The translations under genes and the position numbers were made by a program. Below are positions 9,137 to 18,430 of a DNA stretch of 64,000 nucleotides, piece after piece. Numbering within the stretch: position 1 is the stretch's first letter; each line of letters starts with the position of its first letter. The DNA comes from Syntrophaceae bacterium (GTDB lineage Bacteria; Desulfobacterota; Syntrophia; Syntrophales; Smithellaceae), in NCBI GenBank assembly GCA_018436925.1, contig JAHDKI010000005.1, positions 70,906 to 134,905 on the forward strand. Reading direction: 5' to 3'. Below the pieces are notes generated by a model, which was given only the letters and a program-made list of their open reading frames with translations, searched no databases and was not told the origin of the DNA.

Positions 9137-9595
9137 ATGTCCGCATCATCCGTTATCAAAGATATGCAAGGTTACATCGGAAAGGAAATCTTCGTGTCCG
9201 ACTGGACGCAGGTAACCCAGGAGCAGATCAATCAGTTTGCCGACAGCACGAAAGATCATCAGTGGATTCACGTCGACCTCGAAAAAGCCGCAAAAGGTCC
9301 GTTCGGCCAAACCATTGCCCACGGCTTTCTGACGCTATCGCACCTGCCCTTCTTCAGCTATCAGGTCCCCCTGAAATTTGAAGGCGCAAAGATGTCGATC
9401 AACTACGGCCTCGACAAAGTCCGCTTTCTCAATCCGGTCCCGTCGGGAGCAAAAATCCGCGACCGGATTGTTCTTTCCGCCCTGGAAGAAAAACCGGGAA
9501 ATCGTATCTTGATGACCCAGCAGCACACCATTGAAATCGAAGGGCAGGACAAACCCGCCTGCATCGCCGATGCGCTGGGGATGATTTTCTTTTAA
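9137..9595 (+). CDS. MaoC-family (R)-specific enoyl-CoA hydratase
   Basis: Single hot-dog hydratase of 152 aa. The hydratase-2 motif is intact: FADSTKDHQWIHVD contains the catalytic Asp and His, followed by GPFGQTIAHGFLTLS. The family hydrates trans-2-enoyl-CoA to (R)-3-hydroxyacyl-CoA. It lies 75 bp after the second flavoprotein gene and is followed by an intrinsic terminator, so it closes the operon. The combination supports an acyl-CoA role for the two flavoproteins. Confidence 0.9.
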   Translation: MSASSVIKDMQGYIGKEIFVSDWTQVTQEQINQFADSTKDHQWIHVDLEKAAKGPFGQTIAHGFLTLSHLPFFSYQVPLKFEGAKMSINYGLDKVRFLNPVPSGAKIRDRIVLSALEEKPGNRILMTQQHTIEIEGQDKPACIADALGMIFF

Positions 9596-9648
9596 AGACC
9601 GGATTGACGCGAGATCGTTCAATCCAAATTCCCATTCGGGTCGCCGGA

Positions 9649-9688
9649 AAAGGCGGGAAGCGGGCTCGGCCGTATCCCGCCTTTCTTT
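9649..9688 (+). terminator. Intrinsic terminator after the MaoC gene
   Basis: Ten-base arms AAAGGCGGGA and TCCCGCCTTT (9649-9658 and 9675-9684) with a 16-nt loop, followed by CTTTT. It sits between convergent genes and can act on both strands. Confidence 0.75.
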
Positions 9689-9725
9689 TGAGGGAAGACG
9701 CGGGGCGGGCCTTTGCGCCGGACCT

Positions 9726-10697
9726 CTATCCGGCGATTTGAAAAGTAATGACGGCCTGATCCGTTTTTCTGACGATCCGGCCTTCCCCTTCCAGATACTG
9801 CAAATGGGCGATGGCCTCGCCGGTGGCGAACCACTTCTGGGCAATGGGGAAGTCCTGCCAGCTCGCGCAATCGATGTCCCAGGTCATCCCGGCGGCAATG
9901 TCATAGGCATTCATCATTCGCTTTCCGATCACATCAAGCACTTCATCCGCCCGCTCGCGGTGATGACGCTTCAGATCGTCAATCCTCGCCTTCATATCCG
10001 GAAAGAAATTGCGATGGCCGGGCAGAACGAGGTCCACCGGCAGTTTGCGAACCCGGTCAAGACTGGACAGGTAGTCGGCCAGCGCATTGACCGAATAGGC
10101 CCAGGATTCAATGTGCGGCGTGATATCGTAGAGAATGTGATCTCCCGAGAAAAGCAGTCTCCGGTCCGGCTCGTAGAGACACATATGCCCCTGCGTGTGT
10201 CCGGGCGTGGCGATGCATTGCAGGCGGTAGCCTCCATATTCCAGGATATCCCCGTCGCCGACAATGGAAAAAACCGGCCTTTTTTCCGGCGAGTATTTGA
10301 AACCCGGATGACTGTGCAGGGCTCTTTGCAATTCGTCTGCGGGAAATCCGTTGAGACGGGCATAGTCGATCAGCGGCTGCCAGGAGTTGTCTTCGTCAAA
10401 AACCTGCGAGTCGATCCGGCTGAAATAAATTTTGCTGTCCGGGGCGGCTAACCGGGTGACGAGCCCCGTATGATCCGCGTGCATATGCGTCAGGAAAAAA
10501 TCCGCGCGGGCCGGATCAACCCCCAGTTCCGCCAACCCTTCAAGCATAGCTTCGTAACAGACTGTCCGGTTGAATCCCGTGTCGATGATCAGATGCCGGT
10601 CTTCGCCTTTGATCACATAGGCGTTGAGATCCTTTAGCGGGCTGTTGGGCAGCGGCACGGAAACGGCGTGCAGATTTTCATCAATGGGCTTAATCAA
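9726..10697 (-). CDS. MBL-fold metallo-hydrolase with C-terminal winged helix
   Basis: Metallo-beta-lactamase-fold enzyme (323 aa). The metal motif THMHADHTG is at about 90-98, with further ligands in TPGHTQGH and FSGDH, and LPGHR near the end of the domain. The C-terminal 70 residues ([17 protein letters not shown]) look like the winged helix seen in LACTB2-like hydrolases. The substrate is unknown; candidates are thioesters or RNA. It lies 24 bp downstream of the RNase E/G gene on the same strand, which mildly favours an RNA link. Confidence 0.85.
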   Translation of the reverse strand: MIKPIDENLHAVSVPLPNSPLKDLNAYVIKGEDRHLIIDTGFNRTVCYEAMLEGLAELGVDPARADFFLTHMHADHTGLVTRLAAPDSKIYFSRIDSQVFDEDNSWQPLIDYARLNGFPADELQRALHSHPGFKYSPEKRPVFSIVGDGDILEYGGYRLQCIATPGHTQGHMCLYEPDRRLLFSGDHILYDITPHIESWAYSVNALADYLSSLDRVRKLPVDLVLPGHRNFFPDMKARIDDLKRHHRERADEVLDVIGKRMMNAYDIAAGMTWDIDCASWQDFPIAQKWFATGEAIAHLQYLEGEGRIVRKTDQAVITFQIAG

Positions 10698-10721
10698 TTC
10701 GGCTCCTGCAAAACGGTCGAT

Positions 10722-12635
10722 CTAAGGTTTTTTATTGCCTTCCGGATCGTCTTCGTCGTCCTCCGCAAGCGGCGCGAACAGATCCCCGACCGGATCCACC
10801 GGATAGAATTCATCCGGCAGGGCGCTGATGATCTTGAACGGTTTCTGCGGGAATCCGGAACCCGAGCTGTGCGCGGGGGGCGACAGCGCTCTGGCAGGCT
10901 TTGACGGAAGAACCGGATATTCAGGAACCGCCGTAAAATCCGCACCGGAAGGCTCTCTGTCGGCGGCCGGTTCAGCCGTCTTTCGCCGACGATGGCGGGA
11001 GCGGCGACGGCTTTTCTTTTTCTGCGGTTCTTCAGCGGCTGTCTCCGGCAGGGCCTCCGGCAAAACTTCCGGCGCCAACGACGATTCTGCGGCCCCGTCG
11101 GGCTCAACGGCTTCCGCCAGCTTCAAAAGAGGAATATCCTGAGCGACACTCGCCTCAATCGTTTGGGCCTTGACGGACTGCTCAATCTCATACTTATCCC
11201 AGGCCATGTCCGAATGGCCTTCAATCGAGAGCGCCACACCATAGGCCGACTCCATTTTGATCAACTCGCTTCTTTTATTGTTCAAGATATACAAAGCAAT
11301 CTCATGAGGCAGGTGAACTTTCAGTTCGGCATAGACCCCCTTGACCACCTCGGATTCGATTTTCCGGAAAGCCGCAAGCGAGGCGTACTCCAAAGAAGGC
11401 CTCAATCCCGTTCCCTTGCAATGGGGACATGCGGTATAACTGATTTCCTGAATGGTCGACTGCTTTTTCTGGCGGGAGAGCTCCATCAGACCGAATTTGG
11501 AAATCCTCGCCAGCTGGATGCGGGCGCGATCGACACTGAGCGCCTTTTTGAAGGCCTTTTCAACTTCGGCGATATGCTTTTTGTCGATCATATCGATAAA
11601 GTCGATGACGATCAGACCGCCTAAGTCGCGCAGACGAAGCTGCCGCGCGATCTCGTCACAGGCCTCGATGTTGGTTTTATAGGCTGTTTCTTCGATGTTC
11701 TTCTTATTGGACCCGCGTCCGGAGTTGACATCGATGGTAATCATCGCCTCCGTGGGATTGATGATAATGTACCCGCCGGATTTGAGTTCCACCCGCTCCT
11801 GATAAATAACGCGAATCTGATCTTCCAGGTCATAGCGCCCGAAGATGGGGCCTTTTTCCTTGTATTGCTTGAGAATTTTAAGGTTTCGGGGCGCTACCGC
11901 CCTTAAATAGGCGCGCATTTTTCGGAAAGTTTCGAGATCATCGACCAGAATCTGATCCACATCCAGCGTCAGATAGTCGCGCAGCGTTCGGACACCGAAA
12001 TCCGTTTCCTGGTAGAGAAAATAGGGCGCGGCAACACTGTCGGCCTTCTTTTTGATATCCTTCCACAGGCGCATCAGAAACTGATAATCGCGTTGAATTT
12101 CCGATTTGGTTCGGTTGATGCCGGCGGTTCGGACAATGAAGCCCATGTCTTCGGGAACCTTGATCTGTTCCATGAGCCCTTTGATCTTCTGACGATCTTC
12201 CTCGCTGTCGATTTTCCGGGAAATGCCGCCGCATAGCTTATTGGGCAGTAAAACCAGATAGCGTCCGGGAAGCGATATGTAGGAGGTTAAGAGCGCGCCC
12301 TTGTTGCCGGTGACCTCGCGAACCACCTGGACAATAATTTCCTGGCCGGGTTTGAGCGTGGCGCGTCCGCCGTTGGCGCCGTTGGAACCGCAGGTAAAAT
12401 ATTGATCGCTGACGTCCCGAAGCGGCAGAAAACCGTCTTTGACGCCTCCATAATCAACGAAGGCCGCCTGGAGTCCTCTTTCAACTTTGAGCACTTTACC
12501 TTTGTAAATGTTTCCGGTGATCGGCTCTCTCACCGTCATCTGAATATTGAATTCGATGAGTTTGCCTTTTTCGTCCACCGTGGCCATGCGCATCTGCTCT
12601 TTATGCACGGCGTTGACGAGCATTGTGTGTCCCAT
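10722..12635 (-). CDS. Ribonuclease E/G family endoribonuclease
   Basis: Endoribonuclease for rRNA processing and mRNA decay (637 aa). An S1 domain at about 30-120 contains an unusual Gly/Asn-rich insert after VSDQYF. The catalytic DNase-I-like region carries ITIDVNSGR and VIDFIDM, which hold the two Mg-binding Asp residues, and the zinc-link CPHCKGTG follows. The last 110 residues are Ala/Pro/Glu-rich with a basic patch (KKKSRRRSRHRRRK), as in RNase E-like scaffolding tails. It is longer than RNase G (about 490) but far shorter than enterobacterial RNase E. AAGGA precedes the ATG at 12635; an upstream ATG at 12656 is less likely. Confidence 0.9.
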   Translation of the reverse strand: MGHTMLVNAVHKEQMRMATVDEKGKLIEFNIQMTVREPITGNIYKGKVLKVERGLQAAFVDYGGVKDGFLPLRDVSDQYFTCGSNGANGGRATLKPGQEIIVQVVREVTGNKGALLTSYISLPGRYLVLLPNKLCGGISRKIDSEEDRQKIKGLMEQIKVPEDMGFIVRTAGINRTKSEIQRDYQFLMRLWKDIKKKADSVAAPYFLYQETDFGVRTLRDYLTLDVDQILVDDLETFRKMRAYLRAVAPRNLKILKQYKEKGPIFGRYDLEDQIRVIYQERVELKSGGYIIINPTEAMITIDVNSGRGSNKKNIEETAYKTNIEACDEIARQLRLRDLGGLIVIDFIDMIDKKHIAEVEKAFKKALSVDRARIQLARISKFGLMELSRQKKQSTIQEISYTACPHCKGTGLRPSLEYASLAAFRKIESEVVKGVYAELKVHLPHEIALYILNNKRSELIKMESAYGVALSIEGHSDMAWDKYEIEQSVKAQTIEASVAQDIPLLKLAEAVEPDGAAESSLAPEVLPEALPETAAEEPQKKKSRRRSRHRRRKTAEPAADREPSGADFTAVPEYPVLPSKPARALSPPAHSSGSGFPQKPFKIISALPDEFYPVDPVGDLFAPLAEDDEDDPEGNKKP

Positions 12636-12733
12636 AAATGTCCTTTTCGGCCGCATCCGGCGCCGGGCCGATCCGTCGCCGGACGATTCCGTCCGGGTCG
12701 CGCCCTCAGCTCGATTTCGGCCTGAATATATTT

Positions 12734-13339
12734 TTACATAAAGGCGCTCACGTCGCCTTTGCCAATTCGAAGAATGTCGATTTGATCGTCCACCAGGGAA
12801 ATCACACTCGACGGCTGGGGCGAAATGACGCCACCGTCAATGATCAAATCCACAATATGTCCAAAGTATTCATCAATGATCGCCGGGTTGCCCAGATCCT
12901 CTCCGTCGGCCGTCTGCACGCTGGTGCTGATGATCGGCTGCCCCAGCTCGCGAATCAAAGACAGGCAAATTTCATTGTCCGGAACCCGGATGCCGGTCGT
13001 GGGCCGCTTGGGAAGAATGATTTTCGGAACCAGACGCGACGCGTCCAGAATAAAGGTATACGGCCCCGGCAGGAGCCGTTTCATCGTCTTATAAGCATAA
13101 TCTGTGACGCGGGCGTATTGACTGATGTGCTTTAAATCGGAACAGACGAAGCTCAGCGGCTGCTTTTTGCTTCGCTTTTTAATGTCATAAATTCTTTCAA
13201 TGCCTCTCTTATTGGATAAATCGCACCCCAGACCGTAAACCGTGTCCGTCGGATAGATAATCACCCCTCCATCCTTCAACACATCCACTGCTTTTCGAAC
13301 CAGTCTCATCTGCGGATTCTGGCTGTTAATCGACAACAC
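12734..13339 (-). CDS. Sua5/YciO/YrdC-family protein, YciO-like
   Basis: Two-hundred-residue alpha/beta protein of the threonylcarbamoyl-AMP synthase fold. It has GGVIIYPTDTVYGLGCD, KRSKKQPLSFVC, LLPGPYTFIL, GIRVPDN and PIISTSVQ. The overall spacing and the start (INSQNPQMRLVRKAV) resemble YciO more than TsaC. The basic KRSKKQP patch contacts ATP and RNA in this family. Whether it makes the tRNA t6A intermediate here is undecided. It lies between the RNase E/G and citramalate synthase genes on the same strand. Confidence 0.85.
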   Translation of the reverse strand: MLSINSQNPQMRLVRKAVDVLKDGGVIIYPTDTVYGLGCDLSNKRGIERIYDIKKRSKKQPLSFVCSDLKHISQYARVTDYAYKTMKRLLPGPYTFILDASRLVPKIILPKRPTTGIRVPDNEICLSLIRELGQPIISTSVQTADGEDLGNPAIIDEYFGHIVDLIIDGGVISPQPSSVISLVDDQIDILRIGKGDVSAFM

Positions 13340-13441
13340 CGCCCAGCCCTCGATTTTCCATTTCGCGAATCATCCGCAGGCTTATACCAGCAATCCAAAA
13401 ATTAAGCAATGGTCTTGAAACGACATGGAAAAAAGAAAAAA

Positions 13442-15025
13442 TCACCCCTTTTTCTTGTCTTTGCTGAGTTTGTACTCGATACTGTCGATGAGCGCCTGCC
13501 AGCTGGCCTCGATAATATTCTCGGAAACACCGGTGGTCGACCAAACTTCGGACCCGTCTGTGGAATCGAGCAGCACGCGGACGCCGGCCGCCGTCCCTTC
13601 CGAGCCCTCCAGCGTTCGGACCTTAAAGTCCACCAGGTGCATCTCGCGGATCTGCGGATAGAATTTCGTCAACGCCTTGCGCAGCGCATGGTCCAGCGCG
13701 TTGACCGGACCGTTGCCTTCAGCGGCGGTCAGCTCCTCTTCTCCGCCTACGGAAATTTTTATGGTCGCCTGAGACAGGCACGGTTGATCAAGCGTCCGAG
13801 ACGTGATGACGCTGAAGCACTCCAGGGTAAACGGTTCGACAAACTCCCCGATGGCTTTCTTCATCAAGACGGACAGCGACCCGTCGGCTGCGTCAAATTG
13901 AAAGCCGCGATCCTCCATCTGCTTCACTTCATGTACGATTTTTCTGCCCAGCGCGGCGTTTTTCGACAGGTCGATGCCCAGTTCTCTGGCTTTGTATTCA
14001 ATATTGCTTTTGCCCGCCATATCGGAAACCAGAACACGGCGGGAATTCCCGACCAATTCCGGGTCCATGTGCTCGTAGGCTAAGGCGTTTTTCGCCACGG
14101 CGCTGACATGGACGCCGCCTTTGTGGGCAAAGGCGCTGCGTCCGACAAAAGGCCTTGAGGGTTGAGGCGGAATGTTGGCCACATCGCTGACATAAAGAGA
14201 CAGATTGGTCAGCTGCCGAAGCGACTCCGCGGGCAGGCAGTGCTTTTTCATCTTAATCTGCAAATTCCCGATGATCGTCAGCAGGTCCGCATTGCCGCAG
14301 CGCTCGCCGTAGCCATTGACCGTTCCCTGCACCATCCGGACCCCTTCGGCGACGGCAGCCATGGAATTGGCCACAGCCAGCCCGCAGTCATTGTGCACAT
14401 GAATGCCGGTTTGCGCAAGAGGCGCGACAGCCGAGATCTTCTTCAAGATCGCCGTGATTTCAGAAGTCATGGTCCCGCCGTTGGTGTCGCAAAATACGAT
14501 GCGGTCCGCCCCCGCGTCCAGAGCGGTTTTGACGACCCGGGTCGCGTAGCGCGCGTTATGTTTGTAGCCGTCGAAGAAATGCTCGGCGTCAAAAAGCACT
14601 TCTTTGCCCAGAGACTTCAGATACGCAATCGAATCCCGGATCATCGCCAGATTTTCATCGGGATCGATTTTGAGAATGTCCGTGACATGCAGGTCCCAGC
14701 TCTTACCGAAGATTGCGACCGCAGGTGTGCAGGCCTTCACCAGAGCCTTGAGATTCGGACAGGTTTCCGGGCGGATATGCGGCTTGCGTGTTGAAGAAAA
14801 GGCCGTCAGCCGCGTATTTTTGAACCGGACCTTTTTTGCCAATTCAAAAAATCTCATGTCTTTCGGATTGGACCCGGGCCAGCCGCCTTCAATGTAGTGA
14901 AAATGCAGTTCATCAAGACGCTGAGCGATGCGGAGTTTTTCCTCGGCGGAAAAGGTGACCTGCTCGCCCTGCGTTCCGTCGCGCAGCGTCGTGTCATAGA
15001 TTTGAATCACATTCTTATTCGTCAT
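13442..15025 (-). CDS. cimA: (R)-citramalate synthase, isoleucine pathway
   Basis: Condenses pyruvate with acetyl-CoA to citramalate, the first step of threonine-independent isoleucine synthesis (527 aa). The LeuA-like TIM barrel shows YDTTLRDGTQGEQVTF near the start, IHVHNDCGLAVANS with the metal-binding His residues, GTVNGYGERCGNADL and SAFAHKGGVHVSAV. The C-terminal regulatory domain (about 400-520) is present. These features and length match TIGR00977-type CimA/2-isopropylmalate-synthase-like proteins of Geobacter relatives, not LeuA. GAGG lies 6 nt before the ATG at 15025. An isoleucine-rich leader peptide and a terminator directly upstream predict attenuation by isoleucyl-tRNA levels. 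Confidence 0.9.
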   Translation of the reverse strand: MTNKNVIQIYDTTLRDGTQGEQVTFSAEEKLRIAQRLDELHFHYIEGGWPGSNPKDMRFFELAKKVRFKNTRLTAFSSTRKPHIRPETCPNLKALVKACTPAVAIFGKSWDLHVTDILKIDPDENLAMIRDSIAYLKSLGKEVLFDAEHFFDGYKHNARYATRVVKTALDAGADRIVFCDTNGGTMTSEITAILKKISAVAPLAQTGIHVHNDCGLAVANSMAAVAEGVRMVQGTVNGYGERCGNADLLTIIGNLQIKMKKHCLPAESLRQLTNLSLYVSDVANIPPQPSRPFVGRSAFAHKGGVHVSAVAKNALAYEHMDPELVGNSRRVLVSDMAGKSNIEYKARELGIDLSKNAALGRKIVHEVKQMEDRGFQFDAADGSLSVLMKKAIGEFVEPFTLECFSVITSRTLDQPCLSQATIKISVGGEEELTAAEGNGPVNALDHALRKALTKFYPQIREMHLVDFKVRTLEGSEGTAAGVRVLLDSTDGSEVWSTTGVSENIIEASWQALIDSIEYKLSKDKKKG

Positions 15026-15038
15026 ATTGTCCTCACTT

Positions 15039-15073
15039 AAAAAAAACCGCTGCCTTTTGCCTGGCAGCGGTTT
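15039..15073 (-). terminator. Attenuator terminator in the cimA leader
   Basis: On the minus strand, 11-base arms AAACCGCTGCC and GGCAGCGGTTT enclose an 8-nt loop and run into eight consecutive T (15046 to 15039). The hairpin ends 14 bases before the cimA ATG and points into that gene, so it can only work as a conditional terminator of cimA, not as the end of another gene. Confidence 0.85.
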
Positions 15074-15102
15074 GGGGTAATTTCTTTTTGTGTTTCCGGA
15101 AA

Positions 15103-15180
15103 CTACTTCACGGCCAGGCCTCCTTGGGGGAAGCAAATAATGATGCCGCGAATAATGATCTGAATCCTGTTTGCGTTCAT
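15103..15180 (-). CDS. Isoleucine-rich leader peptide of cimA
   Basis: Twenty-five-codon reading frame, ATG at 15180, TAG at 15103. Residues 6-15 read IQIIIRGIII: seven isoleucine codons among 25, in two runs of three. Its stop lies 30 nt before the attenuator hairpin. This is the arrangement of ilv-type leader peptides, where ribosome stalling at scarce isoleucyl-tRNA prevents terminator formation. The ribosome binding site is weak. I could not identify the competing antiterminator pairing by eye. Coding is inferred from composition and position only. Confidence 0.75.
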   Translation of the reverse strand: MNANRIQIIIRGIIICFPQGGLAVK

Positions 15181-15209
15181 AAAGTCAATAAATGCATAAT
15201 TTTTCGCAG

Positions 15210-15238
15210 ACCTTAATGCCTCTGCGATCTTTTGTCAA
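15210..15238 (-). promoter_or_regulatory. Possible promoter of the cimA leader
   Basis: TTGACA on the minus strand (15238-15233), 17 bp, then a weak TAAGGT -10. A six-base inverted repeat CGCAGA-N10-TCTGCG (15205-15226 region) spans the -10, which could bind a regulator. Confidence 0.4.
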
Positions 15239-15468
15239 TACAAATATTCTTAACAAGTCAATAATGTTGCACAAATCGCCATGCGGACAATAATGTTCGT
15301 TTATTGGACATCGGTCCGGCCAAGTCCTTCCCTGTATTCTTCCATGGTTTCAGGCACATACAACAATTATCGCAGCCATGTTCAATCCGGCACGTCTTTT
15401 GTTCTCTTATCCGGCAAAAGCTTATGGCCGGAAAGCTTAACGAATCTTAAGAACAGGAGAATGAAAAA

Positions 15469-16314
15469 ATGAAAAAAAGAATGAGAATTTTAATGGCCGC
15501 CCTCAGCGCCCTGCTGATGCTTAGCGCCGCACCAGCAATGGCCGAAGAATCAACTGAAGACAGCGTGACGGGAGACGTCACGGTATCCGTTCTGAGCGCT
15601 TACATCTGGCGCGGCCAGGAATTAAGCCGCCACGGGGCGGTGGTTCAGCCGTCGGCAACAGTCAGCTACAAGGGCTTTACCGCAAACATCTGGGGAAACC
15701 TGGACCTGAAACCTTACAGCGCATTCAATGAAGACCTTTCGAAGAACTACACCGAAACGGACGTCACCTTGTCCTACGCCAGACAATTCGGCATAGTCAA
15801 CGCGGAAGCGGGCTACATATACTACGCCCTCGCGGGAGGCTCGACCGGCGCTGAAGATCTTCAGGATTCCCAGGAACTCTATCTGAGCATCGGGCTTGAC
15901 ACCCTTCTGGCCCCGACGCTGACGGTCTATAAAGATATCGATCACTACCGACAGTGGTACGCGACACTGGGCATCTCTCATGCGTTTGAATTCCACAAGC
16001 GCGTAAGCCTTGAGCTGGCCGCACAGGTGAGTTACCTCAAAAGCGAGGATTCGGACACCTATCCGGAATTCAATTCGTCTGCCCTTGCCACAACGGAAAA
16101 GTTCAACAACTTCCATGACGGCACGATTTCCGCCTCGCTGCCGGTGTCTGTCACGGATCGTCTGACGATTACGCCAATGCTGGCCTATGTGTTTCCGCTC
16201 ACCAAGGACGCCAAGTATGAAATGAAAGGACGCGGGCTCAAAGGTTCGGTGTTTCCCTCCGAACGGGACAGCGCGTTTCTATACGGCGGCGTCGCGCTGA
16301 GCTTCAGTTTTTAG
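15469..16314 (+). CDS. Secreted outer-membrane beta-barrel protein of unknown function
   Basis: 281 aa with a clear Sec signal peptide (LSALLMLSAAPAMA, cleavage near residue 25) and a mature region of alternating amphipathic strands ending in the C-terminal motif ALSFSF, typical of BamA-inserted barrels. The pattern SAYIWRGQELSRHGAVVQPSA resembles TIGR02001-type proteins found with putative transport functions. No ligand can be assigned. GGAG precedes the ATG; it stands alone with 288 bp of upstream non-coding DNA shared with the divergent cimA leader. Confidence 0.75.
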   Translation: MKKRMRILMAALSALLMLSAAPAMAEESTEDSVTGDVTVSVLSAYIWRGQELSRHGAVVQPSATVSYKGFTANIWGNLDLKPYSAFNEDLSKNYTETDVTLSYARQFGIVNAEAGYIYYALAGGSTGAEDLQDSQELYLSIGLDTLLAPTLTVYKDIDHYRQWYATLGISHAFEFHKRVSLELAAQVSYLKSEDSDTYPEFNSSALATTEKFNNFHDGTISASLPVSVTDRLTITPMLAYVFPLTKDAKYEMKGRGLKGSVFPSERDSAFLYGGVALSFSF

Positions 16315-16438
16315 AAACTCCGGATGGTCGCTTGGCAAATGCCGCCATCAGTGGTAAACAGGAATGAAACGCGAATCGTGCGGGGCGGGTGGCCTTCCGG
16401 CATCCGCTTCCGCCTCATTCCTGATCTAAGGAGGGCGG

Positions 16439-18430
16439 ATGGACGGATTGAATTTTTTTCATCAGTTGATCATCGTCTTGGGTTTTTCCATCCCCGTCAT
16501 CTACCTTTTCAACAAAATTAAGCTTCCCTCCATCATCGGATTCTTGATTACCGGCATCCTAATCGGTCCGTTCGGTCTGAAAATTATCGACGATTCCGCC
16601 GGCATTCAATTTCTGGCGGAAATCGGCGTGGCGTTTCTTTTATTTACTATCGGCATCGAAATCCAGTTGTCGCGCTTTCTTCGGCATTTGTCTGAAATTC
16701 TTCTAACCGGCGGATTGCAGGTCCTGGGCACCTTCATGGTGGGGTTTTTCATCGGCCTGGCCATGCAGCTCGATCCGGGCCAATCGGTTTTTATCGGCTT
16801 TATCCTGGCGCACAGCTCTTCCGCGCTGGTGCTCAAACTGCTCAAAGACCGCGGCGAAGAAGAAGCGCCGCAAGGCCGGATCAGCATCGGCGTGATTTTA
16901 TTCCAGGATATCATGGTCGTCCCGATGATGCTGCTCATTCCATTTCTGGCCGGGACAAGCGGCGCTTCCGCCTGGATGATTGTCTGGAAACTGATCAAGT
17001 CGCTTCTCATCATCGCCGCCGTTCTCGCCGCGGCGCGCTATCTGATTCCTCTGATTCTGGAGAGGCTGGTGACCATGAACATGCGAGACGTGCTGGTCAT
17101 CTCGTCGGTCGTGATTACGATGGGCATCGCCTGGATCACCGAATCTCTCGGGCTGTCTCTGGCCATCGGCGCTTTTTTGGCGGGGCTCGCCCTTTCCGAC
17201 ACGGACTTCACGCATCAGATCATTTCCGACATCAATCCTTTTCGGGATGTCTTTCTGTCGATCTTCTTCGTCTCATTCGGCATGATTCTCAATTTGACTT
17301 TCGCTGGCGAGCACCTGGCAGAAATCCTGATCGTCTCCGCGGCGATCATCCTCATCAAGGGCGCGGTTGTCCTGGGCCTGGTCAAAGCGCTTCGCTATCC
17401 GCTCAGAACCGCCTTGCTTTGCGCTGTGTTGCTCTCCCAGATCGGCGAGTTTTCCTTTGTTCTGGCCGCCCAGGGGCAGCGTCTGGGGCTCATCTCGGAT
17501 GATATTTATCAAAGCTTTATCGCCGCCGCCGTATTCACTTTTATCGTTACGCCTCTGCTCGCCGGCGCCGTTTATTACGTTTTTACAAGAAGAAATCTCT
17601 TCGACGCAGTCCAGGACGTTCCGACAACCCATTGTTTGGATGTTAAAAACCATGTCGTCATTTGCGGTTTGGGATTGAACGGCAGAAACCTCGCCAAAGT
17701 GCTCAAAGACACGGCCATCCGCTACGTGGCCATCGATCTTAACTTTCAGAAGATTAAAAGCGCCAAACGATCCGGAGACCCGAACACGATCTGGGGCGAT
17801 GCATCTCGAACGGAAATCCTTACACGCGCGAACGTCGGAGCGGCAAGGGTTCTCGTTGTGGCCATCTCAGATCGCTTTTTGACCAAAAGCTGCATCGCCA
17901 ATGCCCGGGCGATGAATCCCAAACTGCATGTCATCGTCCGCACGAAGTACGTATCCGACATCGAAGAGCTCCTCAAACTGGGCGCAAACGACATCATTCC
18001 TGAAGAGTTTGAAACCTCCATCCAGATTTTCAGCCGGGTGCTGAAAATCTTTCACATCCCCAACAGCATCATTCTGGCTCAGGGCAACATTATCCGCAAC
18101 AAATCCTACGGCGTCTTCCGGGAAACGCGCTTTACCCAGGAAGCATTCGATCAGATCGGACAGATTTTGGCTCAAGGAACGATCGAAACTTTTTTCGTGG
18201 GATCCGGAAATCCGCATATCGGCAAGAGCATTCGCCAGGTTGATCTCAAAGCAAAATCGGGGGCCATGATCATCAACATCATCCGCAACAACGAAAACAT
18301 CACCAATCCCCCCAGCGACTTTGTGTTTAAGACCTCAGATCAGATTATTTTCTTCGGCAGCCACGCCGCCATCGACAAGGCGTTGACGATTCTCAACGGC
18401 ATGGACGAAAGCCCCCCCGTCGCCTGCTGA
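16439..18430 (+). CDS. CPA2-family cation:proton antiporter with TrkA domain (KefB/YbaL type)
   Basis: Inner-membrane monovalent cation/H+ antiporter (663 aa). The N-terminal 385 residues contain about a dozen helices with LPSIIGFLITGILIGP and FLLFTIGIEI, followed by the ion-path segment AHSSSALVLKLL and FQDIMVVPM. A TrkA-N domain (HVVICGLGLNGRNLAKVL, about 403-520) and TrkA-C (about 570-655) are in the cytoplasmic tail. It may exchange K+ or Na+ for protons under redox or nucleotide control. AAGGAGG lies 5 nt before the ATG. The RelA/SpoT gene follows after 77 bp. Confidence 0.9.
   Translation: MDGLNFFHQLIIVLGFSIPVIYLFNKIKLPSIIGFLITGILIGPFGLKIIDDSAGIQFLAEIGVAFLLFTIGIEIQLSRFLRHLSEILLTGGLQVLGTFMVGFFIGLAMQLDPGQSVFIGFILAHSSSALVLKLLKDRGEEEAPQGRISIGVILFQDIMVVPMMLLIPFLAGTSGASAWMIVWKLIKSLLIIAAVLAAARYLIPLILERLVTMNMRDVLVISSVVITMGIAWITESLGLSLAIGAFLAGLALSDTDFTHQIISDINPFRDVFLSIFFVSFGMILNLTFAGEHLAEILIVSAAIILIKGAVVLGLVKALRYPLRTALLCAVLLSQIGEFSFVLAAQGQRLGLISDDIYQSFIAAAVFTFIVTPLLAGAVYYVFTRRNLFDAVQDVPTTHCLDVKNHVVICGLGLNGRNLAKVLKDTAIRYVAIDLNFQKIKSAKRSGDPNTIWGDASRTEILTRANVGAARVLVVAISDRFLTKSCIANARAMNPKLHVIVRTKYVSDIEELLKLGANDIIPEEFETSIQIFSRVLKIFHIPNSIILAQGNIIRNKSYGVFRETRFTQEAFDQIGQILAQGTIETFFVGSGNPHIGKSIRQVDLKAKSGAMIINIIRNNENITNPPSDFVFKTSDQIIFFGSHAAIDKALTILNGMDESPPVAC

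Noticed and set aside
15345..15375. Sigma-54 promoter-like GGCAC upstream of the outer-membrane protein gene
   Set aside because: The GC element at the required distance is absent.
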